From Rhodobacteraceae bacterium CG17_big_fil_post_rev_8_21_14_2_50_63_15 (GTDB lineage Bacteria; Pseudomonadota; Alphaproteobacteria; Rhodobacterales; Rhodobacteraceae), in assembly GCA_002783205.1 (NCBI GenBank), contig PFEY01000094.1, forward strand, positions 962-64,961: a stretch of DNA of 64,000 bases, written 5' to 3'. A model generated the notes under the pieces. That model ran no database searches, was not told the DNA's origin, and saw only the letters and a program-made list of their open reading frames with translations. Shown here piece after piece: positions 28,201 to 37,330 of the stretch (its first letter is position 1; each line of letters starts with the position of its first letter). Both the position numbers and the translations under genes were made by a program.

Positions 28201-28668
28201 ATGCGCAACTTTGATCTTGCACCGCTTTATCGTGCAACCGTCGGCTTTGACCAGATTGCCGACCTTCTGGATCGGGTAATGGCCAGCGATGTGCCGCAAC
28301 CCACATACCCACCCTACAACATCGAGAAAACCGCCGACGATGCCTATCGCATCTCGATCGCCGTCGCGGGCTTTGCCGCAGGAGATCTCACAGTCGAGGT
28401 TAAAGAGGGCGCGGTGGTGGTATCGGCCACCAAGGCGGAGGATGACGGCAACCGCACCTATCTGCACCGTGGCATCGCGACCCGCGCCTTCGAGCGGCGC
28501 TTTCAGCTCGCCGATCATGTGAAGGTCACGGGGGCAAGCCATGTCGATGGCATGCTGCATATCGACCTGCAGCGTGAAGTGCCCGAGGCGCTCAAGCCAC
28601 GCCGCATCGCGATTGCCAATGGCGAAACCGGGGTAAAAGATGTGATCGAGGCCCAGAAGGTCAACTGA
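28201..28668 (+). CDS. Hsp20 family small heat shock protein (IbpA-like)
   Basis: MRNFDLAPLYRATVGFDQIADLLDR; YPPYNIEKTADDAYRISIAVAGF alpha-crystallin domain. Confidence 0.95.
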   Translation: MRNFDLAPLYRATVGFDQIADLLDRVMASDVPQPTYPPYNIEKTADDAYRISIAVAGFAAGDLTVEVKEGAVVVSATKAEDDGNRTYLHRGIATRAFERRFQLADHVKVTGASHVDGMLHIDLQREVPEALKPRRIAIANGETGVKDVIEAQKVN

Positions 28669-28726
28669 TAGACCGCTATTGCGACGTCTTGCCCGGTCAG
28701 ATCGCTCTGGTCGGGCAATTTGCGTC

Positions 28727-29968
28727 TCAAAGACGGCGGGCCTCGATCAGCACCTCATCCGCTTGGCCACCGATCAACTGGAGCGTGCCGTTTTCGGTGA
28801 CATCAAACCGCGTCACTTGTTCCAAGGCATCTAGCATCCTTCGTTCCTGCTCCATCAGAGGCTCGGGGCAGGCCATCATCGTGCTGCCCATTGCGCCAAA
28901 ATGCAACCCTTCCCCCGTCAGGCTGAACCCGCCGACCAGACGGTTGCACCCGCCACTGCCGGCTACACGGCCGGGCGCGATAAAATTGAGCGACAGGCGC
29001 TCCACTTCGATCAGGTCTGCAGATCCCATGGCGGTGATCTGCCAGGGCGATCCGATCAGAAGGTCCGACGGATCGCCGCCACAACCGCGCAGGATCCGGG
29101 TGCCCAAGACCAGTTCGGCACTATCCGGATAAGGCATTCCGGTCGCATCATCATGGCAGAGCGACTCGCGGATGCTGAGGCGCGCATCTATCGAGGGCAT
29201 GTCGAGCAGATAGGCCGCATCAATGACCTTCACTTTGGGGCGCGGCACAGAGTGGGTGATCGCGCCATAATCGGCGGTAATCTCGGCCGTGGTTTCGTTG
29301 AGTACCACAGCCCAGCCCGGCTCGTTCCCACGCGCACGATAGGGGCCAGCGTCCGGTGAAGGTGCCTTGACGCATAATGGCAGATCGCGCCCCTCAAGGC
29401 GGATCGTCATCTCTTCGCCCTTGTTCCATACACTCGTTTCGGGATCATTGATCCCTTCATACCGCGCGCCCGAGGCCGCCACGACTTGCCTGAGCGGGAT
29501 ATCCCGCCCTTCGGCCCGCAGCACCATCTCTTCGTTCAGAATGCCGATAGAGACAGTAAGGTCGCCGCAGACGAAATCGGTCACAAATGCCATCGGCGTC
29601 ACCGGTTCGAGAACCAGGTTGCCGAGATCAAGCGCATCCGCACCGGCGTCAAGCAGCACGTCCCGAAGAATCCATCGCACTTGTCCCTGAACGCGGATTA
29701 CCGCGCTCAGACGTCCAGCCAGACCTCTCGGGATCTCCATCGCGAAGGGGAGCGGCACCTGCAGGCCATCGGCCGTTAGATGGGTTTCCGCCAGAAGGCT
29801 GCCAAAACGCCCTTCAACGGCAACAATCGCCTGAGCGTCAGGTGGCAGCGCGATCCGCTGCAAATAGCCGACCGCACCCGACACCTTGCGTTTGCCGCTC
29901 TCCTGCGCTGTCGCTGAAAGCGATGCTGACAACACAAGCAGTCCGGTCAGAATGACGGAGCGGAGCAT
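28727..29968 (-). CDS. Multi-domain envelope protein: YbaY-like + COG3650/MliC-like + META/HslJ-like
   Basis: Signal peptide MLRSVILTGLLVLSASLSATA; YbaY-like N-term; RARGNEPGWAVVL; META-like LIGSPWQITAM...SGGCNRLVGGFSLTGEGLHFGAMGSTMMACPEPLMEQERRML. Confidence 0.78.
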   Translation of the reverse strand: MLRSVILTGLLVLSASLSATAQESGKRKVSGAVGYLQRIALPPDAQAIVAVEGRFGSLLAETHLTADGLQVPLPFAMEIPRGLAGRLSAVIRVQGQVRWILRDVLLDAGADALDLGNLVLEPVTPMAFVTDFVCGDLTVSIGILNEEMVLRAEGRDIPLRQVVAASGARYEGINDPETSVWNKGEEMTIRLEGRDLPLCVKAPSPDAGPYRARGNEPGWAVVLNETTAEITADYGAITHSVPRPKVKVIDAAYLLDMPSIDARLSIRESLCHDDATGMPYPDSAELVLGTRILRGCGGDPSDLLIGSPWQITAMGSADLIEVERLSLNFIAPGRVAGSGGCNRLVGGFSLTGEGLHFGAMGSTMMACPEPLMEQERRMLDALEQVTRFDVTENGTLQLIGGQADEVLIEARRL

Positions 29969-30041
29969 TGGTGGTCTCCCTTGCCAAGTCGGAACTGCAC
30001 GTAGTCTAGCCATTGCTCTGGCAGAGGTCGAGGGTCGAATG

Positions 30042-31514
30042 TCAGACGCTCATGCAGATATATTTCATCTCCACAAATTCCTCGATTCCGTGGTGGCTAC
30101 CTTCGCGCCCGAGTCCCGATTGCTTGACCCCGCCGAAGGGCGCGAGTTCGGTCGAGATAATGCCGGTATTTACGCCGACAATCCCGTATTCCAGCGCCTC
30201 GGCCACCTTGTACACACGGCTGAGATCGCCCGCGTAGAAATAGCTCGCGAGACCAAAGATCGTGTCATTGGCCATTGCGATCACATCATCGACGGTGTCG
30301 AACTTGAAGAGCGGGGCGAGCGGGCCAAAGGTCTCTTCCGTGGCAAAGGTCATGTCCTGCGTCGCACCGGTCACAATCGTGGGGGGCAGGAAATAGCCCG
30401 CGCCTTGCACCGGTGTGCCGCCGCCAAGAATCACCTTGGCCCCCTTGGCGGTGGCGTCGGCCAAATGGTCCCGGACCTTGGTGATCGCATCGCCATTGAT
30501 CAGCGGGCCAAGCGTCACGCCTTCCTCCATCCCGTCGCCCATCCTGAGCTTTTCCACCGCCGTTTTCAGCTTGGCTGCAAAGGCGTCATAGACACCGGCC
30601 TGAACATAGATGCGGTTGGCACAAACGCAGGTCTGGCCATTGTTGCGGAACTTGCACAGGATCGCGCCTTCGACGGCAGCATCGAGATCGGCATCGTCGA
30701 ACACGATGAAGGGTGCGTTGCCGCCCAGTTCCATCGAACATTTCATCACCTGATCGGCGGCCTGGCGCAAGAGGATGCGGCCGACCTCGGTCGATCCGGT
30801 AAAGGTAAGCTTGCGCACGCCCGGGTTCTCGCAGAATTCCTTGCCGACTTCGCTCGAGCGCGACGATGTGACAATATTGAACACGCCTGCCGGAACCCCC
30901 GCGCGTTCGGCCAGAATACCCATCACCGTCGCCGAGAGCGGCGTCTCGGCAGCGGGGCGCCCGACAAAGGCGCAGCCTGCAGCGAGTGCCGGGGCCGCCT
31001 TGCGGGTGATCATCGCGTTGGGAAAGTTCCATGGCGTGATCGAGCCGACAACGCCGATCGGCTGTTTGATCACCATGATCCGCTTGTCGCGTTGATGTCC
31101 GGGGATAGTCTCGCCATAGATGCGCTTGGCCTGCTCACCGAAAAACTCGATGAAGGACGCCCCATAGGCCACCTCGCCTTTTGCCTCGGCCAGTGGTTTG
31201 CCCTGTTCAGAGGTCAGGATCACGCCCAGATCGTGCTGATTCTCCATCATCAGATCGAAGAAGCGGCGCAGCACATTGGCGCGTTCCTTGCCGGTCCATT
31301 TCGCCCATTCCTTCTGCGCCGCCTCAGCAGAGGCGATGGCGCGGGCCACCTGCGCGCGGCTGAGATCGGCGACATGCGCGATGACCTCGCCTCGGGCCGG
31401 GTTGGTGACTGCAAAGGTGCCGTTGTCGCCATCCACCCATTCGCCGTTGATATAGGCCCGTTCGCAGAGCAGGCTGGGATCCTTCAGCATGGATTTCAGA
31501 TCGGTCTTGGACAT
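30042..31514 (-). CDS. gabD: NAD(P)-dependent succinate-semialdehyde dehydrogenase
   Basis: ALDH: FTGSTEVGRIL, MELGGNAPFIVFDDADLD, NNGQTCVCANRI. Confidence 0.92.
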   Translation of the reverse strand: MSKTDLKSMLKDPSLLCERAYINGEWVDGDNGTFAVTNPARGEVIAHVADLSRAQVARAIASAEAAQKEWAKWTGKERANVLRRFFDLMMENQHDLGVILTSEQGKPLAEAKGEVAYGASFIEFFGEQAKRIYGETIPGHQRDKRIMVIKQPIGVVGSITPWNFPNAMITRKAAPALAAGCAFVGRPAAETPLSATVMGILAERAGVPAGVFNIVTSSRSSEVGKEFCENPGVRKLTFTGSTEVGRILLRQAADQVMKCSMELGGNAPFIVFDDADLDAAVEGAILCKFRNNGQTCVCANRIYVQAGVYDAFAAKLKTAVEKLRMGDGMEEGVTLGPLINGDAITKVRDHLADATAKGAKVILGGGTPVQGAGYFLPPTIVTGATQDMTFATEETFGPLAPLFKFDTVDDVIAMANDTIFGLASYFYAGDLSRVYKVAEALEYGIVGVNTGIISTELAPFGGVKQSGLGREGSHHGIEEFVEMKYICMSV

Positions 31515-31605
31515 CGCATTCCCCTTTTCGGCATGTCATTTGGTCTCGCAAAGGCAAACCAGCTTGGGCTAGGAATGTCTAGGGCCAGATACTGGAGAAA
31601 ACACA

Positions 31606-32394
31606 ATGGAACTGGATGATGCCTATGCCAACGTCCCTCATATTCCAGGTGGCGCCCAATATCCGGCGCGTTGGATGGTCGCGGCGGAGACGTTTCGTGC
31701 CCGGTTGAGCAATGCGCGCCGGGCAGAGCTTGGCCGACCTTACGGCGATAGCGCACGTCAGGTGTTCGATCTCTTTCACCCGACGGGCACGGCGCGGGGG
31801 CTCTGCGTCTTTGTGCATGGTGGCTACTGGCTGCGGTTTGACCGATCCTATTGGTCGCATCTGGCGGCAGGACCGCTGGCGCGGGGATGGGCGGTCATGA
31901 TGCCGTCCTATGACCTTTGCCCCGAGGTACGGATCGCCGACATCACCCGCCAGACCGCACAAGCGGTCTGCGTTCTGGCGGCGCGGAACGAGGGGCCGAT
32001 TGCGCTCGTGGGTCATTCGGCGGGCGGACATCTGGTGGCGCGCATGGCGGTGCCGGGTGTCTTGCCCGGCGATGTGGCGGCACGGCTGAGCCACGTCATG
32101 CCAATCTCACCGGTCTCGGATCTGCGGCCGCTTCTGCAGACCTCGATGAACGAACAATTCGGCCTCGACATGGAGGCGGCCAAGGCCGAGAGCCCGGTTT
32201 TGATGCGGCCCTTGCCTGTTGCGGTCACCGTCTGGGTTGGGGCGAACGAGCGGCCAGCATTTCTGGATCAGGCCCGATGGCTGGCCGAGGCGTGGAACGC
32301 AGGCCATGAGATTGCCGAAGGTCGGCACCATTTCGACGTGATCGCGGCGCTTGAGGACCCAGACAGCCGGATGGTAGAGCAATTGCTGGGATAG
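31606..32394 (+). CDS. Alpha/beta hydrolase (kynurenine formamidase/BD-FAE-like)
   Basis: FVHGGYWLRFDRS oxyanion motif; VGHSAGGHL nucleophile; EGRHHFDVI. Confidence 0.8.
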   Translation: MELDDAYANVPHIPGGAQYPARWMVAAETFRARLSNARRAELGRPYGDSARQVFDLFHPTGTARGLCVFVHGGYWLRFDRSYWSHLAAGPLARGWAVMMPSYDLCPEVRIADITRQTAQAVCVLAARNEGPIALVGHSAGGHLVARMAVPGVLPGDVAARLSHVMPISPVSDLRPLLQTSMNEQFGLDMEAAKAESPVLMRPLPVAVTVWVGANERPAFLDQARWLAEAWNAGHEIAEGRHHFDVIAALEDPDSRMVEQLLG

Positions 32395-32550
32395 GCTGGC
32401 CGATCTGACATGGGGTGGACCTTGATGTCTGGCCGCAATGTGCAGTCCGATGGCCAAAGGCTGTTGCGCAGGGGCCATCCGCAAGACCGGGCTCCGGGAT
32501 GACCCGTCCCCAGAACGTTGATTTGGCACAGTTTCGACCCGAGTGGCCCA

Positions 32551-32916
32551 TCAACTTCTTCTGAGATAGCCCGAGTCTACTGCGCGGATCAGCCTGCGTT
32601 CCAGCACCCGCAGCACCGCGCGCAGATCATGGCCTCGTTTCAACACACGGCCATCCATGCCGATCACCGCATATTGCCCCTGCTTGCCGTGCAGCCCCGG
32701 CCGCTTTTCGATACGGTAGAGCGGATGTTCCGCCGTGCGGCGAAAGATCGAAAATACCGCCGTCTCGCGCAGGCAGGAAATCCCGTAGTCGCGCCATTCG
32801 CCCGCTGCCACCATACGCCCGTAGATCGACAGGATGACGGCCAGTTCCGGGCGTTGGAACGCCACCTGCTCGGCCCCTTGGGTCTGTGTGAACGGGTATG
32901 GCGGTTGCGCGTTCAT
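32551..32916 (-). CDS. DUF2794 domain-containing protein
   Basis: VAFQRPELAVILSIYGRMVAAGEWRDYGISCLRETAVFSIFRRTAEHPLYRIEKRPGL. Confidence 0.82.
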   Translation of the reverse strand: MNAQPPYPFTQTQGAEQVAFQRPELAVILSIYGRMVAAGEWRDYGISCLRETAVFSIFRRTAEHPLYRIEKRPGLHGKQGQYAVIGMDGRVLKRGHDLRAVLRVLERRLIRAVDSGYLRRS

Positions 32917-32985
32917 GGGATGAGCGTCACCCGTATCGGCCCGGAAATCAAGCGGTTTCAGGCACCCGCGCCGCGCCTCCGGCCC

Positions 32986-33426
32986 TCATGCCCGATGTTC
33001 GGTTGGCACCCAATCGGCGGGATCGCGGTTCCAGAATCGGTTGGGATTGTCCTCGTCCATGCCGCGCCGGTGACGACAGCGCCGCGCGGGCACGAGGTGG
33101 ATCACCGGTTCCTCATAGGGATGGGCGCCGTAGATCGCGTGGATCAGCGCCTCAAGCACCGCGCCCTCGGCGGTGGTGAAGATCTGCCATTCGACGCAGG
33201 GCACCTGCATTGTCTCCTCGGTGGCCCGATTGCGTCCGCCGCCGCGCGACCGGAACCTCTGCAGCCCAGTCGAGCTGTGAAACGACACCCGGTCGTAATC
33301 GCCATGGGCCAACGGATCACATTCCAGCACGGCCGCCTCGATCCGTGGCAGCGCCTCGGCAGGACATTGGACCAGGATGCGCAGCCCGCTTTCGATCCGA
33401 TAGCGATCCGGTTCACGGTCACCCAT
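32986..33426 (-). CDS. Nif3/YqfO C-terminal-type domain protein
   Basis: ALIHAIYGAHPYEEPVIHLVP. Confidence 0.7.
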   Translation of the reverse strand: MGDREPDRYRIESGLRILVQCPAEALPRIEAAVLECDPLAHGDYDRVSFHSSTGLQRFRSRGGGRNRATEETMQVPCVEWQIFTTAEGAVLEALIHAIYGAHPYEEPVIHLVPARRCRHRRGMDEDNPNRFWNRDPADWVPTEHRA

Positions 33427-34147
33427 GGGCCGGCACCTGCGGATCGTTCCCGATCACCGCGGCAAACGCGCACCTTCCCCGCTCGCTCATCTGCAGGCCG
33501 CGCCGGGGCCCTGCGGGATGCACCCAACCCTCGGCCAGGGCGTGATCGAGAATTGCCCGGCCCAGCACCCCGCCGAGGTGCTCGCGACGCTCGGACCAGT
33601 CGAGACAGGGCTTTGCCACGACCATGCCCACCCCGTCTGGAAAGACCACGCCGAGCGTGCTCCAGACAGGCGAGCGCTGCGCCACCATTCCTTCGCCCTC
33701 ATGCCGGAGCGCGCCCCGGCCGATCAGCGCATCGCAGAGCGCGACGGCAACGGCACCGCCAAGATGGTTGTAGCAGCATCGAAGCAGGGCAAGGTCTGCC
33801 GCCCTTGCCCGCTGCGCACGCACCAAATGATCGAAAGGGGCAAGCCCCGAGACATGCTCCAGCATCGCCGCCACCTCTGGCCCCGCGATCCGGTGATAGA
33901 GACAACGCCCGCTGCGCCGCTGCGTGATCAGCCCCGCCTCTTCGAGATGGCGCAGATGCACGCTTGCGGTCTGAGCGGTGATGCCAGCATCGGCAGCCAG
34001 TTCCTTGTTCGTCCAGGCGCGCCCGTCCATCATCGCACAAAGCATCCGGGCGCGGCTTGCATTGGCAAGGGCATGGCCCGTGATATCCAGTCTCGGCATC
34101 GTCATGTCGACAGTCTGCGTCGGAGTGCGGGCAAGGTCCAGCGCCAA
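33419..34147 (-). CDS. ArsR-family winged-helix transcriptional regulator
   Basis: HALANASRARMLCAMMDGRAWTNKELAADAGITAQTASVHLRHLEEAGLI. Confidence 0.88.
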   Translation of the reverse strand: MALDLARTPTQTVDMTMPRLDITGHALANASRARMLCAMMDGRAWTNKELAADAGITAQTASVHLRHLEEAGLITQRRSGRCLYHRIAGPEVAAMLEHVSGLAPFDHLVRAQRARAADLALLRCCYNHLGGAVAVALCDALIGRGALRHEGEGMVAQRSPVWSTLGVVFPDGVGMVVAKPCLDWSERREHLGGVLGRAILDHALAEGWVHPAGPRRGLQMSERGRCAFAAVIGNDPQVPAHG

Positions 34148-34192
34148 CGCTTCGCTCGGTGACTGAGGATCAGTACCTGTGCATCCGGGGCC

Positions 34193-35839
34193 TCAGCCAA
34201 AGCGCCCCTGACAGAACCAGCCACCCGAGATCTGCGCCCCATGCGCCTGGAAAAGCCAGAGCCGCTCGCCGCGTGTCGTGACCACCTGCCAGTAATCGCG
34301 CAGCCCCGTGCGCCAGTCGGGATCCTCCAGCCACCATTCCGGCGCGATCCGCTCCGGCCCGAGGGCCCCGGCCACCTCATGCGACCGCCCGCGCCAGTGA
34401 AAGAGGTGAAGCGGGGAGTTGCCCGGCACATCGCGCAACCGTTCGGGCCGCCACAGCAGCAGCGGACGCGGCAGGGGGGGCACCGGCCAGGGCGCCGGGG
34501 CCGGCTCGGACCAGGCGGCGGGCAGGATCAGCGCCGATTTCTCGGGGATCAGGCTTTCGGCCGGGTGGCGGCGGGTGATCGCCTCGAGCCCGATGCGCAT
34601 GCCGAGACGGGTGATCAGATCGGCCAGCGCACCGCTCTCATCGTCCACCCTGCGCAGGGTCTCGAAACGGGTCTCGCTCTGCTGCGGCGGAACCGGATCG
34701 GTTGCAACCGCTTCGAGCCGCAGCCGGTCGATGCCAAAGCCCGCCTCGATCGCCTCTAGTCGCATCGCAAAGAGCGGCAGAAGGCTCTCGGGCCTGTCCG
34801 CCGGACGCGCAAGACGCAGATCGACCGCCTGATGGCTGCCATCAGTGCGAAACACCTCGAATCGCAGATGCCGCGCGCCCTGCCCCCTGTCGCGCAACAT
34901 CCGGCAGAGCCGGGTTGCCAGACGCTCCAGTCCCGCGCGCAGATCGTCCTGCAACCCGATCGGCTCGGGCAGGCTCAGACGGGTAGCAAAGCAAGGCTGC
35001 GGGGCCGCGGGCGAGACCGGTTCGGGAACAAGGCCAAGCGCCTGATCGAGCCGCAGCATGACCTCGGGACCGAACCGCCGCCCCAGAGCGGCACGCGGCT
35101 GTCCCATCAGATCGCCGATCCGTCGCAGCCCGAGACGGCCCAGATCCTGCACCACGGTCTCTGGCAGGCGCAAGGCCGCCACCGGCAAGGGGGCAAGCAC
35201 GCTGTGCAACTGGCCTTCGGGCGCGATCTGTCCGGCCTCTGTCCTGCCCTGCGCCATCGGGGGAATGCCGCCGCGCTCCCAGGGCCTGCGCCGCGCGGCG
35301 CGCGAGCGGGTGGCGCGGGCCTCCTGCTCGATCGCGTCACCCGGCCGGCCCGGCCCGGCCTCCTGCCCGGCAAAGCGCGCCAGGGCCCAGGCCGCGCCCA
35401 CCGTATCGGCCAGCCCGCACCGCGCGCTCAGCCCCAGCCCGGCGGCCTCTTGCCCGACCATCCGCAGCACCCCCGCCTCGCCGCCAAAAAGATGCGCGCA
35501 ACCGGTGATGTCGAGCATCAGCCCAGCCTCGCCGTCGATCCCCACCAGCGGCGAGAACCGTTCCGCCCAGCGGCCAAGCACGCGCAGGAAGGCCGCCTCG
35601 GCAGCCCGGTCCTGTGGCCAGGTCCGCAGATCGGGACAGAGCGCGCGCGCCTCGCGCAGGGGCTGGCCACGCCGCAACCCCGCCGCCTCGGCCTCTGCCG
35701 AAAGCGACGCCAGAACCGGTCGCGCCCCATCCTCGGCCACCGTCGCAAAGGGCTGCGTGGCGATATCCCCCGCCCGCCGCAAAAGACGCTCGGCCGCAAG
35801 CCGGGGAAACCAGACAGAGAGCAGACAACGAGGCGGCAT
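34193..35839 (-). CDS. imuB: ImuB-like Y-family polymerase homolog (translesion synthesis accessory)
   Basis: LSVWFPRLAAERLLRR; GLRRGQPLREARALCPDL; GLMLDITGCAHLFGGE; EWWLEDPDWRTGLRDYWQVVTTRGERLWLFQ. Confidence 0.88.
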   Translation of the reverse strand: MPPRCLLSVWFPRLAAERLLRRAGDIATQPFATVAEDGARPVLASLSAEAEAAGLRRGQPLREARALCPDLRTWPQDRAAEAAFLRVLGRWAERFSPLVGIDGEAGLMLDITGCAHLFGGEAGVLRMVGQEAAGLGLSARCGLADTVGAAWALARFAGQEAGPGRPGDAIEQEARATRSRAARRRPWERGGIPPMAQGRTEAGQIAPEGQLHSVLAPLPVAALRLPETVVQDLGRLGLRRIGDLMGQPRAALGRRFGPEVMLRLDQALGLVPEPVSPAAPQPCFATRLSLPEPIGLQDDLRAGLERLATRLCRMLRDRGQGARHLRFEVFRTDGSHQAVDLRLARPADRPESLLPLFAMRLEAIEAGFGIDRLRLEAVATDPVPPQQSETRFETLRRVDDESGALADLITRLGMRIGLEAITRRHPAESLIPEKSALILPAAWSEPAPAPWPVPPLPRPLLLWRPERLRDVPGNSPLHLFHWRGRSHEVAGALGPERIAPEWWLEDPDWRTGLRDYWQVVTTRGERLWLFQAHGAQISGGWFCQGRFG

Positions 35840-35848
35840 GGCAGGCTT

Positions 35849-35863
35849 GTTCTTTTTTTGTTC
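35849..35863 (-). promoter_or_regulatory. LexA/SOS box GTTC-N7-GTTC upstream of imuB
   Basis: gttctttttttgttc, exact alphaproteobacterial direct-repeat SOS box, 10 nt upstream of the imuB start codon. Confidence 0.75.
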
Positions 35864-35933
35864 CTGTTTCTAGGTCGGGGGAAGGCGGGAGTCGAGTCCG
35901 TTCGTCGGCGGACCAAAGGGAGACTGGCGGGTC

Positions 35934-35999
35934 TGAGTATTTGAAGGAACAGTGAAAGACGGGCGCGCGTTTCCTCTTTCAGCGTTCTGCAAATACTCA
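35934..35999. repeat. Long imperfect inverted repeat in the imuB-frmA divergent intergenic region
   Basis: tgagtatttg (35934-35943)/caaatactca (35990-35999) perfect 10 bp, continuing gaac/gttc and tgaaag/ctttca. Confidence 0.75.
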
Positions 36000-36100
36000 T
36001 ATCGCGCCCACCACCGGGCAGATCGCGGTTGCGGGCGGGATTGCAAAGCCAGGCACATTCCCGCACAGTCCGGCCAAACCCAGAGCAAGAGGACGGATCA

Positions 36101-37213
36101 ATGCGCACAAGAGCCGCGGTCGCCGTGGAGGCTGGCAAACCGATGGAAATCATGGAGGTCAATCTCGACGGCCCGAAGGCGGGCGAGGTTCTGGTCGAGA
36201 TCAAGGCCACGGGCCTCTGCCACACCGATGATTTCACGCTCTCGGGGGCGGATTCCGAGGGCGCGTTTCCGGCCATTCTGGGGCATGAGGGGGCGGGCGT
36301 CGTGCTGGAGGTGGGCCCGGGCGTGACCAGCCTCGAACCCGGGGATCATGTGATTCCCCTCTACACGCCGGAATGCCGCGAATGTGAGTATTGCCTCAAC
36401 CCGAAAACCAATCTCTGTCAGGCGATCCGCTCGACCCAAGGCCAAGGCGTGATGCCCGATGGCACCTCGCGCTTCTCGATGCTCGATGGCACGCCGATCC
36501 TGCATTACATGGGGTGTTCTACCTTCAGCAATCACACCGTCCTGCCCGAGATCGCGCTGGCCAAGGTGCGCAAGGACGCGCCGTTCGACAAGATCTGCTA
36601 TATTGGCTGCGGCGTGACCACTGGCATTGGCGCGGTGATCAACACCGCCAAGGTCGAGATCGGCAGTCGTGCCATCGTCTTTGGTCTGGGCGGCATCGGT
36701 CTCAACGTCATTCAGGGCCTTCGACTGGCCGGAGCGGATCAGATCGTGGGGGTTGATCTCAACCCCGGCAGGGTCGAGATGGCCACTCGCTTTGGCATGA
36801 CCGATTTCGTCAACCCCAGGGAGGTCAGCGGCGATCTGGTCGCGCATCTGGTGGCGCTCACCGGGGGCGGCGCGGATTACACATTCGATGCCACCGGCAA
36901 TGTGCAGGTGATGCGCACGGCGCTCGAGGCCGCGCACAAGGGCTGGGGCGAAAGCATCATCATCGGCGTCGCGCCGGCGGGGGCCGAGATCTCGACCCGT
37001 CCCTTCCAGTTGGTGACGGGGCGGTCGTGGCGGGGCACGGCCTTTGGCGGCGCGCGCGGGCGCACCGACGTGCCGAAGATCGTGGACTGGTACATGCAGG
37101 GCAAGATCGAGATCGACCCGATGATCACTCACCGCCTGACGCTCGACGAAATCAACAAGGGATTCGAGTTGATGCATGCCGGCGAGAGCATCCGCAGCGT
37201 CGTGGTCTATTGA
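36101..37213 (+). CDS. frmA: S-(hydroxymethyl)glutathione dehydrogenase / class III alcohol dehydrogenase
   Basis: ATGLCHTDDFTLSGADSEGAFPAILGHEGAGVV; GCGVTTGIGAV; GGARGRTDVPKIVDWY. Confidence 0.95.
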   Translation: MRTRAAVAVEAGKPMEIMEVNLDGPKAGEVLVEIKATGLCHTDDFTLSGADSEGAFPAILGHEGAGVVLEVGPGVTSLEPGDHVIPLYTPECRECEYCLNPKTNLCQAIRSTQGQGVMPDGTSRFSMLDGTPILHYMGCSTFSNHTVLPEIALAKVRKDAPFDKICYIGCGVTTGIGAVINTAKVEIGSRAIVFGLGGIGLNVIQGLRLAGADQIVGVDLNPGRVEMATRFGMTDFVNPREVSGDLVAHLVALTGGGADYTFDATGNVQVMRTALEAAHKGWGESIIIGVAPAGAEISTRPFQLVTGRSWRGTAFGGARGRTDVPKIVDWYMQGKIEIDPMITHRLTLDEINKGFELMHAGESIRSVVVY

Positions 37214-37239
37214 GAAACCGCCGCTGATGCAAAACTTGC

Positions 37240-37268
37240 AACGCCGCACAGCCCGCTGTGCAGCGTTT
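37240..37268 (+). terminator. Hairpin 3' of frmA
   Basis: aacgc-c-gcacag cccg ctgtgc-a-gcgtt stem with one mismatch; short T run. Confidence 0.5.
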
Positions 37269-37330
37269 CGCATTGCGGTCCCGGCGTGAGGGCTTAAACT
37301 CTGATCAAACTCCGGCAAAGGATCATACAG

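Noticed and set aside
29886-31619. 577-aa + strand ORF antisense to gabD
   Set aside because: Antisense shadow of a strongly supported ALDH gene
32518-33927. 469-aa + strand ORF
   Set aside because: Low-complexity Arg/Pro-rich antisense frame over the DUF2794, Nif3-like and ArsR genes
35840-36100. Possible imuA remnant in the imuB-frmA gap
   Set aside because: No ORF or RecA-like motif is readable on the - strand in this 260-nt gap; only the SOS box and inverted repeat are supported
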